From the NCBI RefSeq assembly GCF_020179835.1, contig NZ_JAIUDA010000004.1:1-64000 (forward strand): DNA of 64,000 nt, given 5' to 3'. Positions 33,016 to 41,813 of this stretch are shown piece after piece (the stretch's first letter is position 1; every line of letters starts with the position of its first letter). Position numbers and translations under genes: made by a program. The DNA is from Pantoea sp. alder81. GTDB lineage: Bacteria > Pseudomonadota > Gammaproteobacteria > Enterobacterales > Enterobacteriaceae. The notes below the pieces were generated by a model. That model saw only the letters and a list, made by a program, of their open reading frames with translations, was not told where the DNA came from and ran no database searches.

Positions 33016-34035
33016 TTAGGAAATCGTGCCTTTAAATTCTGGCTCGTCTCGGTTCAAAGTAAATATTTGCCAGTCAACCTGTTTGGCATGCAGCGTAAAT
33101 ACCGCCGTTGCCAGGGTATTCTCTTCATCCGGATCGTTCGGCGAGAGGCGATAAATGGGCAGCACGGCATCATGCTGGTCAGAGAGAATCGCTTTTGCAG
33201 TATCGCCATCCAGTTGCGTTTGCATCTCCAACCACTCAATTAAACGCTGCTGGCGTGAGCCGGAGCTGGCGGTAACGACCTGTTCAACGGCATCAAGCTG
33301 CGGGTGAATCAGGTGATTGGCATGAGCGAACACTTCGGTCAGTTGCGTTACGGAGCAACCCGAACCCGTTGCTTCCACGCTAAACAAACGGCTATCGCCC
33401 ATCTGTCCCAGCGTGTGGTGGAACGATCCGGCGCGCGGTGATGCAGTCAGAATCGCGATGGCCTCGTCCAGCGTGGCCGCATTTAGCGCGGCGCGGGCCA
33501 AAACCTGGCGTGGCATGCCTTCAGGGCGATACAGCGCCCGAATATTGTTCACCGTATTCACCACGCCCTTCTCATTGACGGCAATCGTATGACCGCAAAT
33601 CGAACCCGGATAAGCAAAGCTGGTAAAGGCCAGGCCGTGTTCTGGGCTGATGCTGACGATGGCACAGTCATCGCGTAATTGAGGAAAACCATCTTCGTTG
33701 TGCGCAATGGTTAACACGCCATCAGCACTTTGACCCGCGACGGTGGTACATCCATCCGAGGTTGAACGCACCAGATCGCCACGGCAGTTCCAGGCAAACA
33801 CCTCATCAATCGGTGCCTGCAAACCCTCAGCCAGCCCTTCCAGCTCTTGCCAGATCAGCGGATAGTGTGCCTGGACCAACGCACGCATGGTCAACGTTTG
33901 ATCGGCGTCTTTCATGGCTGTCACCGTCTGCCAGAGTGCGGTGAGCGTCAGCTTTTGGTGCCATGCTTCATGGCCAAATTCACCCAGTTGCTGGCCAATT
34001 TCAAAAGCAGAACCACTGATTGCGAGTTTTTTCAT
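33016..34035 (-). CDS. C45/acyltransferase-like Ntn hydrolase
   Basis: A 339-residue member of the isopenicillin N acyltransferase-like (peptidase C45) family. The key site is SDGCTTVAG, where cleavage before Cys96 would expose the nucleophile, followed by LTIAHNEDGFPQ with the conserved Asn/Glu/Asp. Other blocks are GLAEGLQAPIDEVFAWNCRGD and GVVNTVNNIR. Such enzymes cleave or transfer acyl groups on amides. It is the last gene after a GlnHPQ-like importer in the same direction, 21 bases after the ATPase gene, so the imported compound may be an N-acyl amino acid or related amide. Start at ATG 34035; an in-frame GTG lies five codons upstream. Confidence 0.82.
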   Translation of the reverse strand: MKKLAISGSAFEIGQQLGEFGHEAWHQKLTLTALWQTVTAMKDADQTLTMRALVQAHYPLIWQELEGLAEGLQAPIDEVFAWNCRGDLVRSTSDGCTTVAGQSADGVLTIAHNEDGFPQLRDDCAIVSISPEHGLAFTSFAYPGSICGHTIAVNEKGVVNTVNNIRALYRPEGMPRQVLARAALNAATLDEAIAILTASPRAGSFHHTLGQMGDSRLFSVEATGSGCSVTQLTEVFAHANHLIHPQLDAVEQVVTASSGSRQQRLIEWLEMQTQLDGDTAKAILSDQHDAVLPIYRLSPNDPDEENTLATAVFTLHAKQVDWQIFTLNRDEPEFKGTIS

Positions 34036-34056
34036 TTTGTTATCGTTCACTTCTAT

Positions 34057-34785
34057 TCAGGATACGTGTTGCAAGAATTCTTTCAGGCGCGGATTGTCGC
34101 TGGCCGTCAGCAGCATATCAGGTGAACCGTCTTCGGCAATGGTGCCGCCATCAATAAAGATCAGACGTGAGGCCACATCACGAGCAAAGCCGATTTCATG
34201 TGTCACGATCACCATCGTCATGCCCTCTTCAGCCAGTGATTGCATCACTTTCAAAACTTCGTGGCGCAATTCTGGGTCGAGAGCTGAGGTTGGCTCATCA
34301 AACAGCATCATTTTTGGTTTAACAGCCAGTGCACGTGCAATCGCCACTCGCTGCTGTTGGCCGCCAGAGAGTTCAGAAGGATAGTGATTGGCGCGCTCCC
34401 GCAAACCCACACGATTAAGCAGTGCCATGGCTTGTTCACGTGCCGCGGCTTTGCTCTGCTTACGCACGCGAATCGGACCAAACATCACGTTTTCCAGTGC
34501 GGTGAGATGCGGGAACAAGTGAAATTGCTGAAACACCATACCCGCCTCGCGGCGAATATCGCACTCATTGGCGTGCGGATCGGTGATGTGCATGCCTGCC
34601 ACCAGCAGTGTACCGGAAGAGATCTCTTCGAGTTTATTGATGCAGCGTAGCAGCGTCGATTTACCCGATCCCGATGGCCCAATAATCACCACCACTTCAC
34701 CGCTTTCAATCTTTAAATTGATGTCGTGCAGTACCTGAGTGGTGCCGAAACTCTTCGACACCGCGCTAAATTCAACCATGCTCAT
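34057..34785 (-). CDS. Polar amino acid ABC transporter ATPase (GlnQ-like)
   Basis: A 242-residue ATPase. Walker A is GPSGSGKST, the signature LSGGQQQR, Walker [15 protein letters not shown] and the switch [10 protein letters not shown], all canonical for the GlnQ/HisP group. The start is set at 34785 because it overlaps the permease stop as ATGA; upstream in-frame starts would lie inside the permease gene. It forms an importer with the permease and binding protein upstream. Confidence 0.9.
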   Translation of the reverse strand: MSMVEFSAVSKSFGTTQVLHDINLKIESGEVVVIIGPSGSGKSTLLRCINKLEEISSGTLLVAGMHITDPHANECDIRREAGMVFQQFHLFPHLTALENVMFGPIRVRKQSKAAAREQAMALLNRVGLRERANHYPSELSGGQQQRVAIARALAVKPKMMLFDEPTSALDPELRHEVLKVMQSLAEEGMTMVIVTHEIGFARDVASRLIFIDGGTIAEDGSPDMLLTASDNPRLKEFLQHVS

Positions 34786-35438
34786 AAAATATGAATCCTT
34801 TTCTCCAGTTGCTTCAGCAGGAAACTCAGGCATAACGTCACCAGCAGATAAATCATCGCCACCGCTGTCCAGACTTCCAATGCGCGGAAGTTACCGGCAA
34901 TAATCTCTTGCCCCTGGCGAGTTAATTCCGCTACGCCAATCACAATAAACAGCGATGTGTCTTTAATACTGATAATCCACTGATTGCCTAACGCGGGGAT
35001 CATACGACGTAGCGCCAGCGGCATAATAACGTGTAATACGGTACTGCGTTGTGATAAACCCATTGCCAGACTGGCTTCTTTGAAACCTTTATTAATGGAA
35101 AGAATTGCACCGCGTGTAATCTCCGCAATATAGGCACCAGAGTTAATTACAATGGTTACGATTGCGGCCGTCACCGGGTCGATACGGATCGGCATGACCA
35201 TCGGCAGTGCAAAGTAGATAAACATCACCTGCACCATAATTGGCGTGCCGCGAATTAGCTCAACGAAAATCAGCGAAAGGGTTTTTGATACTCTGCCGCC
35301 TAACGCGCGACAGGTGCCCGCCAGCAAACCAATAATAAAACCACCCACCAAGCCTGATAAGGAGATAATCAGCGTTAACTGTAATCCCTGTAACAGCAGC
35401 GGGAGGGACTCCCAAATATATTTACTTTCGAAATTCAT
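34782..35438 (-). CDS. Polar amino acid ABC transporter permease (GlnP-like)
   Basis: A 218-residue permease with five hydrophobic segments. The family block [27 protein letters not shown], which contacts the ATPase, spans about residues 100-127. Its beginning ([20 protein letters not shown]) is also typical. Only one permease gene is present, so it would act as a homodimer like GlnP. It follows the binding-protein gene after a strong intercistronic hairpin. Confidence 0.9.
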   Translation of the reverse strand: MNFESKYIWESLPLLLQGLQLTLIISLSGLVGGFIIGLLAGTCRALGGRVSKTLSLIFVELIRGTPIMVQVMFIYFALPMVMPIRIDPVTAAIVTIVINSGAYIAEITRGAILSINKGFKEASLAMGLSQRSTVLHVIMPLALRRMIPALGNQWIISIKDTSLFIVIGVAELTRQGQEIIAGNFRALEVWTAVAMIYLLVTLCLSFLLKQLEKRIHIL

Positions 35439-35462
35439 CTTTCAACCCGTAAAAGCGAAACG

Positions 35463-35482
35463 AGGCCGGTGTGCACCGGCCT
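35463..35482 (-). other. Intercistronic hairpin after the binding-protein gene
   Basis: AGGCCGGTGTGCACCGGCCT is a perfect 20-base palindrome lying eight bases past the binding-protein stop codon and inside the operon. Such hairpins usually stabilise the binding-protein mRNA and lower expression of the permease and ATPase. Confidence 0.7.
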
Positions 35483-35489
35483 GGCGGGA

Positions 35490-36242
35490 TTATTTAGGCT
35501 GTTTGGCAAACCACTTCACGTAGATCTTGCTGTAAGTGCCGTCGGCGCGCAGCGCTTCTAACGCGGCGTTAATTTTAGGCGTTAAGCTGCTGTTCTTCTG
35601 CATAGCGAAACCATACTGCTGTGGCAAAATGCTGTCAGTTTCACCCGTGGATTTCACTTTGCCATCGCCCGCCGTTTTCACGTAATAGAGTACGTTAGGT
35701 GAGTCATGCACCACGGCATCCAGATTACCGGCTTGCAGGTCGAGATACGCGTTATCGATATTGGGAAATTCAACATAGTCCGCTTTATATTTGCTTTTCA
35801 TAAAGCTGGCGGCAGCAGTACCTTGTTTCAGACCCACTTTCTTGCCTGACAAATCGCTAAATTTGGTGATGGAATTATCAGATTTTTTTACCGCCATCAA
35901 TAAATCGGCGTCATAATACCCTTCACTGAAATCCACTACCTGTTTACGTGCATCGGTAATAGTAATACCCGCCATCGCCACATCCAGATTACGGGATTGC
36001 AGACCGGGAATTAAACCGCCGAAATCCATTGGACGTAATTCATAGCTAACATGCATCTTCTTAGCAATGGCATCCCATAAATCGATATCAAAGCCGACAT
36101 ATTTGTCGCCTTGTTTAAATTCAAACGGGACAAATGCGGTATCCACACCGACGGTTAATTTATCTTGCGCTGCTGCAACAAAACTGGCTGAACAAGCAAC
36201 CAATGCTAACGTAACTTTTAATTTAGAGAATAATGCAGACAT
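35490..36242 (-). CDS. GlnH-like polar amino acid binding protein
   Basis: A 250-residue periplasmic binding protein with a Sec signal (ending SFVAAA). It follows E. coli GlnH closely: VDTAFVPFEFKQGDKYVGFDIDLW, FPNIDNAYLDLQAGNLDAVVHDSP and YSKIYVKWFAKQPK are recognisable counterparts. The chromosome probably has a true glnHPQ elsewhere, so this is a paralogous importer put to other use. Its operon partners (class III aminotransferase, Ntn hydrolase) suggest an amine- or acyl-bearing amino acid as cargo. Confidence 0.88.
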   Translation of the reverse strand: MSALFSKLKVTLALVACSASFVAAAQDKLTVGVDTAFVPFEFKQGDKYVGFDIDLWDAIAKKMHVSYELRPMDFGGLIPGLQSRNLDVAMAGITITDARKQVVDFSEGYYDADLLMAVKKSDNSITKFSDLSGKKVGLKQGTAAASFMKSKYKADYVEFPNIDNAYLDLQAGNLDAVVHDSPNVLYYVKTAGDGKVKSTGETDSILPQQYGFAMQKNSSLTPKINAALEALRADGTYSKIYVKWFAKQPK

Positions 36243-36333
36243 AATAACCCTCAGCGTCAGTGAAATAGTATGCGATGAATGTCACCCGGCGAAATATTTC
36301 GGCGGGAGTAAGAAGATAAATCCATTTGATATT

Positions 36334-36359
36334 CAGGGCGCATCCGATCACGCCCTGAT
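36334..36359 (-). other. Stem-loop between the CMD-fold gene and the binding-protein gene
   Basis: TCAGGGCG (36334-36341) pairs with CGCCCTGA (36352-36359) around a ten-base loop, 12 bases past the CMD-fold gene's stop codon. The tail is not U-rich. It may be a partial terminator separating the enzyme genes from the importer genes. Confidence 0.5.
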
Positions 36360-36370
36360 AAAACGACGGC

Positions 36371-36925
36371 TTATGCCGGGATAATATAATCCCGTGTTTC
36401 GGGCACCGGCGTCTGTGCGCCGTTCATGATCATCGAGAGGAAGCTGTAATAACCATTAATACCAATCAAATCCACTACACCTTTTTCGCCCCATAAATCG
36501 ATGGCTTGTTGCCAGGTGGCGTCAGAGACTTTTTGCTGTTGATGCAGTTGCTGGCAGAAGTGGTAAATCACCCACTCATCTGCCAGCAAATCATTGGGCA
36601 GACGATTTTCATTAATGGCCTGTACAGCAGCAGCGGATATGCCCTTGTCTCGCGCGATGGGCGCATGAATCGCCCACTCCACCGGCTGCGACCAGTGACG
36701 AGCCGTCATGAGAATCGCCAGTTCCGATAAACGCTGACCGAGCGCGCTGCGATAGCGCAGATACTCTCCCATGCGCTGTGCGTGTGCCATCAACTCCGGG
36801 CTACGTAACAGCGGCTCAAAGGGTGGAAGCAGCGCACCACGTGGCCCGTTAATGATCTCTTCTGCCAGTGGACGCTGCTGCTCGTCCCACTCGTGTTCCG
36901 CCAGCGGCGGCAAACGATTGATCAT
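36371..36925 (-). CDS. Carboxymuconolactone-decarboxylase-fold protein
   Basis: A 184-residue all-helical protein of the CMD/AhpD superfamily, recognisable from LSELAILMTARHWSQPVEWAIHAP and the C-terminal VVDLIGINGYYSFLSMIMNGAQTPVP. The CxxC pair of AhpD peroxidases is absent, so it is closer to the decarboxylase/lactonase-type members that use a His and Glu site. Translation is coupled to the aminotransferase gene by an ATGA overlap (36922-36925). Its substrate is presumably a downstream product of the same catabolic route. Confidence 0.78.
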   Translation of the reverse strand: MINRLPPLAEHEWDEQQRPLAEEIINGPRGALLPPFEPLLRSPELMAHAQRMGEYLRYRSALGQRLSELAILMTARHWSQPVEWAIHAPIARDKGISAAAVQAINENRLPNDLLADEWVIYHFCQQLHQQQKVSDATWQQAIDLWGEKGVVDLIGINGYYSFLSMIMNGAQTPVPETRDYIIPA

Positions 36926-38250
36926 AATTTACCGCTCTCTTCGCGAATAACAGTGGCCAGCGTATCCACCACAAAGTCCAGTTGGCTCGGGGTGATGATA
37001 AACGGCGGTGCAATCAGGATATGATCGCCATACTGCCCGTCAATGGTTCCGCCCATCGGATAAACCATTAAGCCGCGTGACATACAGTTGGCTTTAATCC
37101 CGGCATGCAATTTCAAGGCGGGATCGAACGGTGTTTTGCTCTCTTTATCGCGCACCAGCTCCACACCCGCGAATAGGCCGCGTCCACGTGTGTCACCCAC
37201 ATGGGGTAATGCGCCCAGCACTTCACGCAACGCATTTTGCAGGTAAGCGCCCTGCTGCTTCACCGCATCCAGCAGATTGTCGCGCTGAATAACCTGCTGC
37301 ACCGCCAGCGCGGCAGAAGCCGCTGTAGCGTGACAGATGTAGGTATGACCGTGCTGAAACAGACCACTGCCCGATTGCAGTGCTGCAACGATCTTTTCAC
37401 TGGCTAGTACCGCGCCGATAGGCTGATAACCGCCGCCCAACCCTTTGGCGATGGTGACCAGATCCGGCACCACGTCATCTTGTTCAAACGCGTGTAGCGT
37501 CCCGGTGCGGCCCATACCGCACATCACCTCATCGGCGATATACAGGATGCCGTATTTATCGCACAGCGCACGCACGCCTTTTAAGTAGCCCGGCGTTGGC
37601 GGGGTAGCGCCAGTCGTAGCCCCCACAACCGTTTCAGCGCAGAAGCCAATAATGGTTTCCGGGCCAGCAGCAATGATTGCCTGTTCCAGTTCGTTGAGCA
37701 GACGCGTGGTGTATTGCTGCTGCGTCTCATCAGCACGACGATCGCGATATTCGTTACAGGCAGAGACGCGAATCACATCAATCAGTAATGGCGCAAACTG
37801 GCGACGACGCCACTCATTGCCGCCAACGGCCAGCGCACCCAGCGTGTTGCCGTGATAGCTCTGCTTACGCGCAATAAATTTGGTGCGTGACGGTTGGCCG
37901 ATTTCAACGAAATACTGACGCGCTAATTTGAGCGCGGTTTCCACGGCTTCAGAACCGCCGGAAACGAAATAGGCGTAGTTGAGATCGCCAGGCGCAGTGC
38001 GCGTCAGGTGCTCGGCAAGTTGTTCAACGGTGTCACTGGTGAAGAAGCTGGTATGAGCGTAAGCCAGTTGGTCGATTTGACGATGCATCGCGGCCAACAC
38101 ATCGGGATGCGCATGCCCTAAGCAGGAAACGGCGGCGCCACCGCAGGCGTCAAGATACTGCTTTCCTTGTTTATCGAAGATGTACGCCCCTTCGGCGCGA
38201 GCGGCCACGGCGGGCGTGCTGCGCAAACTGCGGTGAATAATGTGGCTCAT
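36922..38250 (-). CDS. Class III PLP-dependent aminotransferase
   Basis: A 442-residue omega-aminotransferase. Blocks are GAAVSCLGHAHPDVLAAM, YFVSGGSEAVETALKLARQYF, KQSYHGNTLGALAVGG, LYIADEVMCGMGRTG (cofactor Asp) and LVTIAKGLGGGYQPIGA, in which the lysine binds PLP. It moves amino groups from a terminal amine or beta-amino acid to a keto acid. The start at 38250 is chosen because AGGAGC and AGGA lie upstream. It is the first gene of a six-gene unit running to 33016. The promoter region just upstream carries three copies of one motif next to an RpiR regulator gene. Confidence 0.9.
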   Translation of the reverse strand: MSHIIHRSLRSTPAVAARAEGAYIFDKQGKQYLDACGGAAVSCLGHAHPDVLAAMHRQIDQLAYAHTSFFTSDTVEQLAEHLTRTAPGDLNYAYFVSGGSEAVETALKLARQYFVEIGQPSRTKFIARKQSYHGNTLGALAVGGNEWRRRQFAPLLIDVIRVSACNEYRDRRADETQQQYTTRLLNELEQAIIAAGPETIIGFCAETVVGATTGATPPTPGYLKGVRALCDKYGILYIADEVMCGMGRTGTLHAFEQDDVVPDLVTIAKGLGGGYQPIGAVLASEKIVAALQSGSGLFQHGHTYICHATAASAALAVQQVIQRDNLLDAVKQQGAYLQNALREVLGALPHVGDTRGRGLFAGVELVRDKESKTPFDPALKLHAGIKANCMSRGLMVYPMGGTIDGQYGDHILIAPPFIITPSQLDFVVDTLATVIREESGKL

Positions 38251-38298
38251 ACTGGGTCCTGCTCCTGAATACGCTGCGGTGATTAAGCGCATCTTGCA

Positions 38299-38376
38299 GG
38301 ATTCATTTGGATCACGTCAATGCAATAATGATTCACATGCATTCTATTTTCTTATGACGGATGCAAATGAATCATT
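38299..38376. promoter_or_regulatory. Three-copy motif in the aminotransferase promoter (candidate RpiR operator)
   Basis: GGATTCATTTGGAT (38299-38312), ATGATTCACATGCAT (38328-38342), and on the minus strand ATGATTCATTTGCATCC (38375-38359) share the core GATTCAnnTG. The first two are 30 bases apart, close to three helix turns. The third is inverted. They fill the 128-base gap between the RpiR gene and the aminotransferase. Confidence 0.55.
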
Positions 38377-38378
38377 GA

Positions 38379-39236
38379 TCAGGATTTGGCGGGCACCACA
38401 TACGCACCTGATTCAATCAGATAGCGTTCAGCATTTTCGATTTTACTCACGGCATCACGCCCATGGCGCGCCACCAGCATCGCCAGCAAACACTCGGCCA
38501 GCCCCATGCCAGAGACCACAGAGGGGAAGAAGGACGGGCTGTCGATGGAGAACAACAAGGTGCAATCGGCGGCTTGCGCCAGCGGAGAGACCGGTGAATC
38601 GGTAATCGCGATGATCTTCGCGCCTGCCTGTTGTGCGGCGTGCAGCACATCCAGTGACTCGCGGGAATAAGGCGCAAAGCTGGTCAGCAGCACACAATCC
38701 TGCGCCGTGAGTTCGCGGGTAAATACTTCGATATTGCTGGCCAGGCCATCAATCAACGAGACCTGACGATTGAAGAGTCGGTAAACATAAAACAGTGACC
38801 AGGCGATGGGAAAACTGGCGCGAAAGCCGCAGATATACACGTTATCAGCCGCATCGAGCAGGGTCACAGCCTGCTCCATTTCCAGCTGATTTTCGTTTTG
38901 CGTAAAGGCCAGATTGGCCTGATGCGCGCTAAACACCTCATCATACAGTTGTGGCTGAGTCCCTTTGGCGATCAGTTTCTCGGCTTTGGATACGTATGTA
39001 TCATTGCGCAGGCCAATATCATCAATGAAGGCATCTTTCAGTTCGCCCCAGCCGTTGTAGCCCAAACGTTGCGCCAGACGCAGCAGGGTGGCGGGTTTGA
39101 CACCGGCTTCAACGGCAAACGCGCGCATCGATTGCACCACCAGCTGATTGGCATTTTGCAGAGAGAACTCAGCCGCGCGCTGCAGTTCCGGCGACAGCTC
39201 ACTGAACTGGCCGACAATTTTTTCCCGAAGATTCAT
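38379..39236 (-). CDS. RpiR/MurR-family regulator
   Basis: A 285-residue regulator. The N-terminal helix-turn-helix domain covers about residues 1-80 (RAFAVEAGVKPATLLRLAQRLGYNGWGELK). A C-terminal SIS domain follows from about residue 120 (VYICGFRASFPIAWSLFYVYRLF and IIAITDSPVSPLAQAADCTL), which normally binds phosphosugars. The ATG at 39236 begins the canonical MNLREKIVGQFSELSPEL; the open frame continues upstream without family similarity. It lies just upstream of the aminotransferase operon on the same strand and is divergent from a LysE gene, so it probably controls one or both. RpiR regulators next to amino-acid operons exist, so the ligand need not be a sugar. Confidence 0.87.
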   Translation of the reverse strand: MNLREKIVGQFSELSPELQRAAEFSLQNANQLVVQSMRAFAVEAGVKPATLLRLAQRLGYNGWGELKDAFIDDIGLRNDTYVSKAEKLIAKGTQPQLYDEVFSAHQANLAFTQNENQLEMEQAVTLLDAADNVYICGFRASFPIAWSLFYVYRLFNRQVSLIDGLASNIEVFTRELTAQDCVLLTSFAPYSRESLDVLHAAQQAGAKIIAITDSPVSPLAQAADCTLLFSIDSPSFFPSVVSGMGLAECLLAMLVARHGRDAVSKIENAERYLIESGAYVVPAKS

Positions 39237-39432
39237 GGCGTTTGGTCGTTGATGGCAGATGGATGCATATAAACATAATTGCGACGGCGAGAAAACCAGA
39301 CGGAGAGACGATTCATCCTGGAGCCATTGCCGTGGTGCATTGGGCGCTGAGGCGCAATTCTTTCCAATACAGTTTGATCCGTGCCGTGGTTTAATCCCGC
39401 CCACGGAAAATAATAAGGACAGGCTCGTTGCT

Positions 39433-40071
39433 ATGCTGCAGTTTTCAAATGGTTTTCTGCTGAGTTTATCGCTGTGCCTTGATATTGGGCTGGCCAATAT
39501 CGCCATGATTACCCTCGCGATGCAGCGCGGCTATTTTCATGGCTTTTGGTTAGGGATTGGCACCTGCATTGGCGACCTGATTTATGCGCTGCTGGCGCTG
39601 GCAGGCATGGCGGTGGTTTTGCAGTTTACGGCAGTTCGCTGGGTGTTGTGGATCGGCGGTGGATTATTACTGCTGTGGTTCGCGGGGAAAATGTTGATCG
39701 CTGCACTGCGCAAAGACGCGGCATTACCCTCAGCGGAGCAACAGCCTTATCGTTCGTTACTGCGCGAATTCAGCCGTGGCGTGGTGCTGGCGATGTCATC
39801 TCCCACGGCGATTTTGTGGTTTGCCAGCGTGGGCGGTGCACTGATTGCTCGCATGGGGCATGGCAGCGTGAATGCCACCTCCACTTTCCTTGGCGGGTTC
39901 TTTATCGCGGGAGTGGTCTGGACCTGCGTGTTGTGCCTGGTGGGTAGCATGGGCGGTAAGCTGTTAGGGCAGCGCCTGTTGAAATATTCGTATCTCGCCT
40001 CAGCACTGATCTTCTGCTATTTCGCCGCTTATGTGATGGTGTCAGGCTATCGGGAGTTTGTGCTGGGCTGA
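39433..40071 (+). CDS. LysE-family amino acid exporter
   Basis: A 212-residue inner-membrane protein with five to six hydrophobic segments. The family start is NGFLLSLSLCLDIGLANIAMI, and the block SRGVVLAMSSPTAILWFASVGG matches the second LysE repeat. LysE/RhtB proteins export amino acids, relieving overload when peptides or amino acids are taken up fast. It is divergent from the RpiR gene, which suggests it is a safety valve for the neighbouring catabolic operon. Its last 30 bases overlap the 3' end of the convergent AraC gene. Confidence 0.86.
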   Translation: MLQFSNGFLLSLSLCLDIGLANIAMITLAMQRGYFHGFWLGIGTCIGDLIYALLALAGMAVVLQFTAVRWVLWIGGGLLLLWFAGKMLIAALRKDAALPSAEQQPYRSLLREFSRGVVLAMSSPTAILWFASVGGALIARMGHGSVNATSTFLGGFFIAGVVWTCVLCLVGSMGGKLLGQRLLKYSYLASALIFCYFAAYVMVSGYREFVLG

Positions 40072-40842
40072 GGCAATTTGCTGGGCGTAATGGTGTGGCG
40101 TGGTCCCCATCACTTTGCGAAAAGCATTAATGAAGTGGCTCTGATCGTAAAAACCCAGTTGCAGTGCAGCTTCCTGCGGATGTACCCGACGGCGCAACAG
40201 TTCCCGCGCCTGTTGCAGCCGCAGTTGCATGTGATATTGCAACGGTGGCAGCCCGGTAAGCTGGGTAAAACGACGCACCAGATGATATTTACTTAGCCCG
40301 GCGCGTTGCGCCAGCGCATCCAGTTGCGGTTTCTCGTGCAAGTGTTCACCCAGAAACTGCTTCACCTGCTCGATAACCTGCACTTCCCCCTGATGCGCGC
40401 TCTCCTGGTCGTCGAGGAGTTCACCACACAGCCACAGCAACTGCTGTTCCAGCAGTAACTCATCTCCTGCGCGCGCGGCCTGGTCGAATTCAGTGATTGC
40501 TTTAAACAACTGTGCGTCATCGAACACCCCTTCACGCAAAGCTGGCGCAGCGGTGCTGCTAAACATTTCGGTTAGGATCGCCTGCGGCAGATGGATGCTA
40601 ATAAAACTCACTGGATCATTGCTGAACAAGGAGGACTGAATCGCGCCAGGGTTATAAATCGTCACCTGCCCGGCAAACACGGCAGACACCTTACCATCGA
40701 GCCAAATCTCTTCCCGCCCGCTGAGATTGGCACAAATCACATATTCATCATGCAGATGACGCGGAAAGCGGCTGCCGCTCGCGTTAACGCGCGAACATTC
40801 AATCCCGTTACGGTTAAACCAATCAGATGAGGAGAGTGACAC
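40042..40842 (-). CDS. AraC-family regulator
   Basis: A 266-residue regulator. An N-terminal cupin-type sensor domain (HLHDEYVICANLSGREEIWLDG) is followed by a C-terminal double helix-turn-helix (LDALAQRAGLSKYHLVRRFTQLTGLPPLQY and EAALQLGFYDQSHFINAFRKVMGTTPHHYA). AraC proteins of this pattern often control adjacent LysE exporters, and here a LysE gene is convergent and overlaps it by 30 bases. Monocistronic. Confidence 0.87.
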   Translation of the reverse strand: MSLSSSDWFNRNGIECSRVNASGSRFPRHLHDEYVICANLSGREEIWLDGKVSAVFAGQVTIYNPGAIQSSLFSNDPVSFISIHLPQAILTEMFSSTAAPALREGVFDDAQLFKAITEFDQAARAGDELLLEQQLLWLCGELLDDQESAHQGEVQVIEQVKQFLGEHLHEKPQLDALAQRAGLSKYHLVRRFTQLTGLPPLQYHMQLRLQQARELLRRRVHPQEAALQLGFYDQSHFINAFRKVMGTTPHHYAQQIASAQHKLPIA

Positions 40843-40948
40843 GCGATAACCCGCTAAATATGGCGATGGGTTATAACAGCATCGACAGGTTTGAATTGCA
40901 ATGCTGTTCGGGTGTGAGGGCTTATTGCTTCAGTGCAGTTTTAAAGCG

Positions 40949-40987
40949 TTTGCCGAGAGTGCCGCAGCGGCAACAGCTCTCAGCAAA
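40949..40987 (-). terminator. Long stem-loop after the inositol-phosphatase gene
   Basis: TTTGC-C-GAGAG (40949-40959) pairs with CTCTC-A-GCAAA (40977-40987), with GCCGC/GCGGC forming an inner stem. It lies 12 bases past the end of the inositol-phosphatase-like gene and probably ends the afu-like operon. On the minus strand CGCTTTAAAAC follows. Confidence 0.6.
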
Positions 40988-40998
40988 TATGACAGAGT

Positions 40999-41799
40999 TT
41001 AAATTCCCGCAACCCGTTTCAAATCAGCCTCAGCCCCAGGCGCCACCGCCAGCACCTGAGCGCCTTTTAGCAAACGTTCACCTTCGGTATTGAACGGGTG
41101 ATACCAACCGCCCGCCTCTTTCACCAGGCAATAACCGGCCAGGCAATCCCATGCGTGCATATAGGGTTCGTAGTAGCCCACCACCCGGCCAGCGGCTACC
41201 CATGCCAGCATCAATGCGCCAGAGCCGATGCGGATGAAGTTGCCACCGGCTTCCAGCAAGGAGGCCAGAATCTTGCCCACCTCAGCAGGGCTGACATGGC
41301 TGTTAGCACCGAAGCCAGTGACATGGTTTTGTAGCGTGCGGCTCGGATCGACCTGCAAGCGGCGACCATTTAAGGTTGCGCCTTGTCCCAGCGCCGCCAC
41401 GTAGCACTCCTGATAAGTGGGGGCAAAAATCACGCCAATCACCGGCACGCCGTCATGCAGTACCGCAACCGAAACGCACCAGTTAGGCATGCCATTGAGG
41501 AACGGGCTGGTGCCATCAATAGGATCCACTACCCAGGTGTACCCTGATGTGCCTTCCTGCAATCCGTACTCTTCACCCAGAAAACCGTCATCGGCAAACT
41601 GAGCGCGAATCTGCTGGTCGATCATCTGCTCGACTTCGCGGTCAGCGCGCGACACCACATCCTGCAGATCATATTTGGTCTCGACCACCAGCGTGTCGCG
41701 ATGATGGAAATACTCCAGCGCCTTCTCGCCCCCTGCGCGAGCCACTTTTTCTGCCAGAATCAAACGTGATAGCAGTGCTTCATTTACGGTGTCACTCAT
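40999..41799 (-). CDS. Inositol-monophosphatase-family phosphatase
   Basis: A 266-residue metal-dependent phosphatase of the IMPase/HisN/CysQ fold. Metal-site motifs are present: GEEYG (near residue 75), WVVDPIDGTSPFLNGMPNW (about residues 90-108) and HAWDCLAGYCLVKEAGG (about residue 205). It is the last gene of the operon, 14 bases after the ATPase gene with AAGGATAA before the ATG. With an importer of phosphorylated compounds before it and a phytase gene in the same locus, its best-supported role is to dephosphorylate an imported inositol or sugar phosphate in the cytoplasm. Histidinol-phosphatase activity is the main alternative. Confidence 0.85.
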   Translation of the reverse strand: MSDTVNEALLSRLILAEKVARAGGEKALEYFHHRDTLVVETKYDLQDVVSRADREVEQMIDQQIRAQFADDGFLGEEYGLQEGTSGYTWVVDPIDGTSPFLNGMPNWCVSVAVLHDGVPVIGVIFAPTYQECYVAALGQGATLNGRRLQVDPSRTLQNHVTGFGANSHVSPAEVGKILASLLEAGGNFIRIGSGALMLAWVAAGRVVGYYEPYMHAWDCLAGYCLVKEAGGWYHPFNTEGERLLKGAQVLAVAPGAEADLKRVAGI

Positions 41800-41813
41800 T
41801 ATTTATCCTTAAA

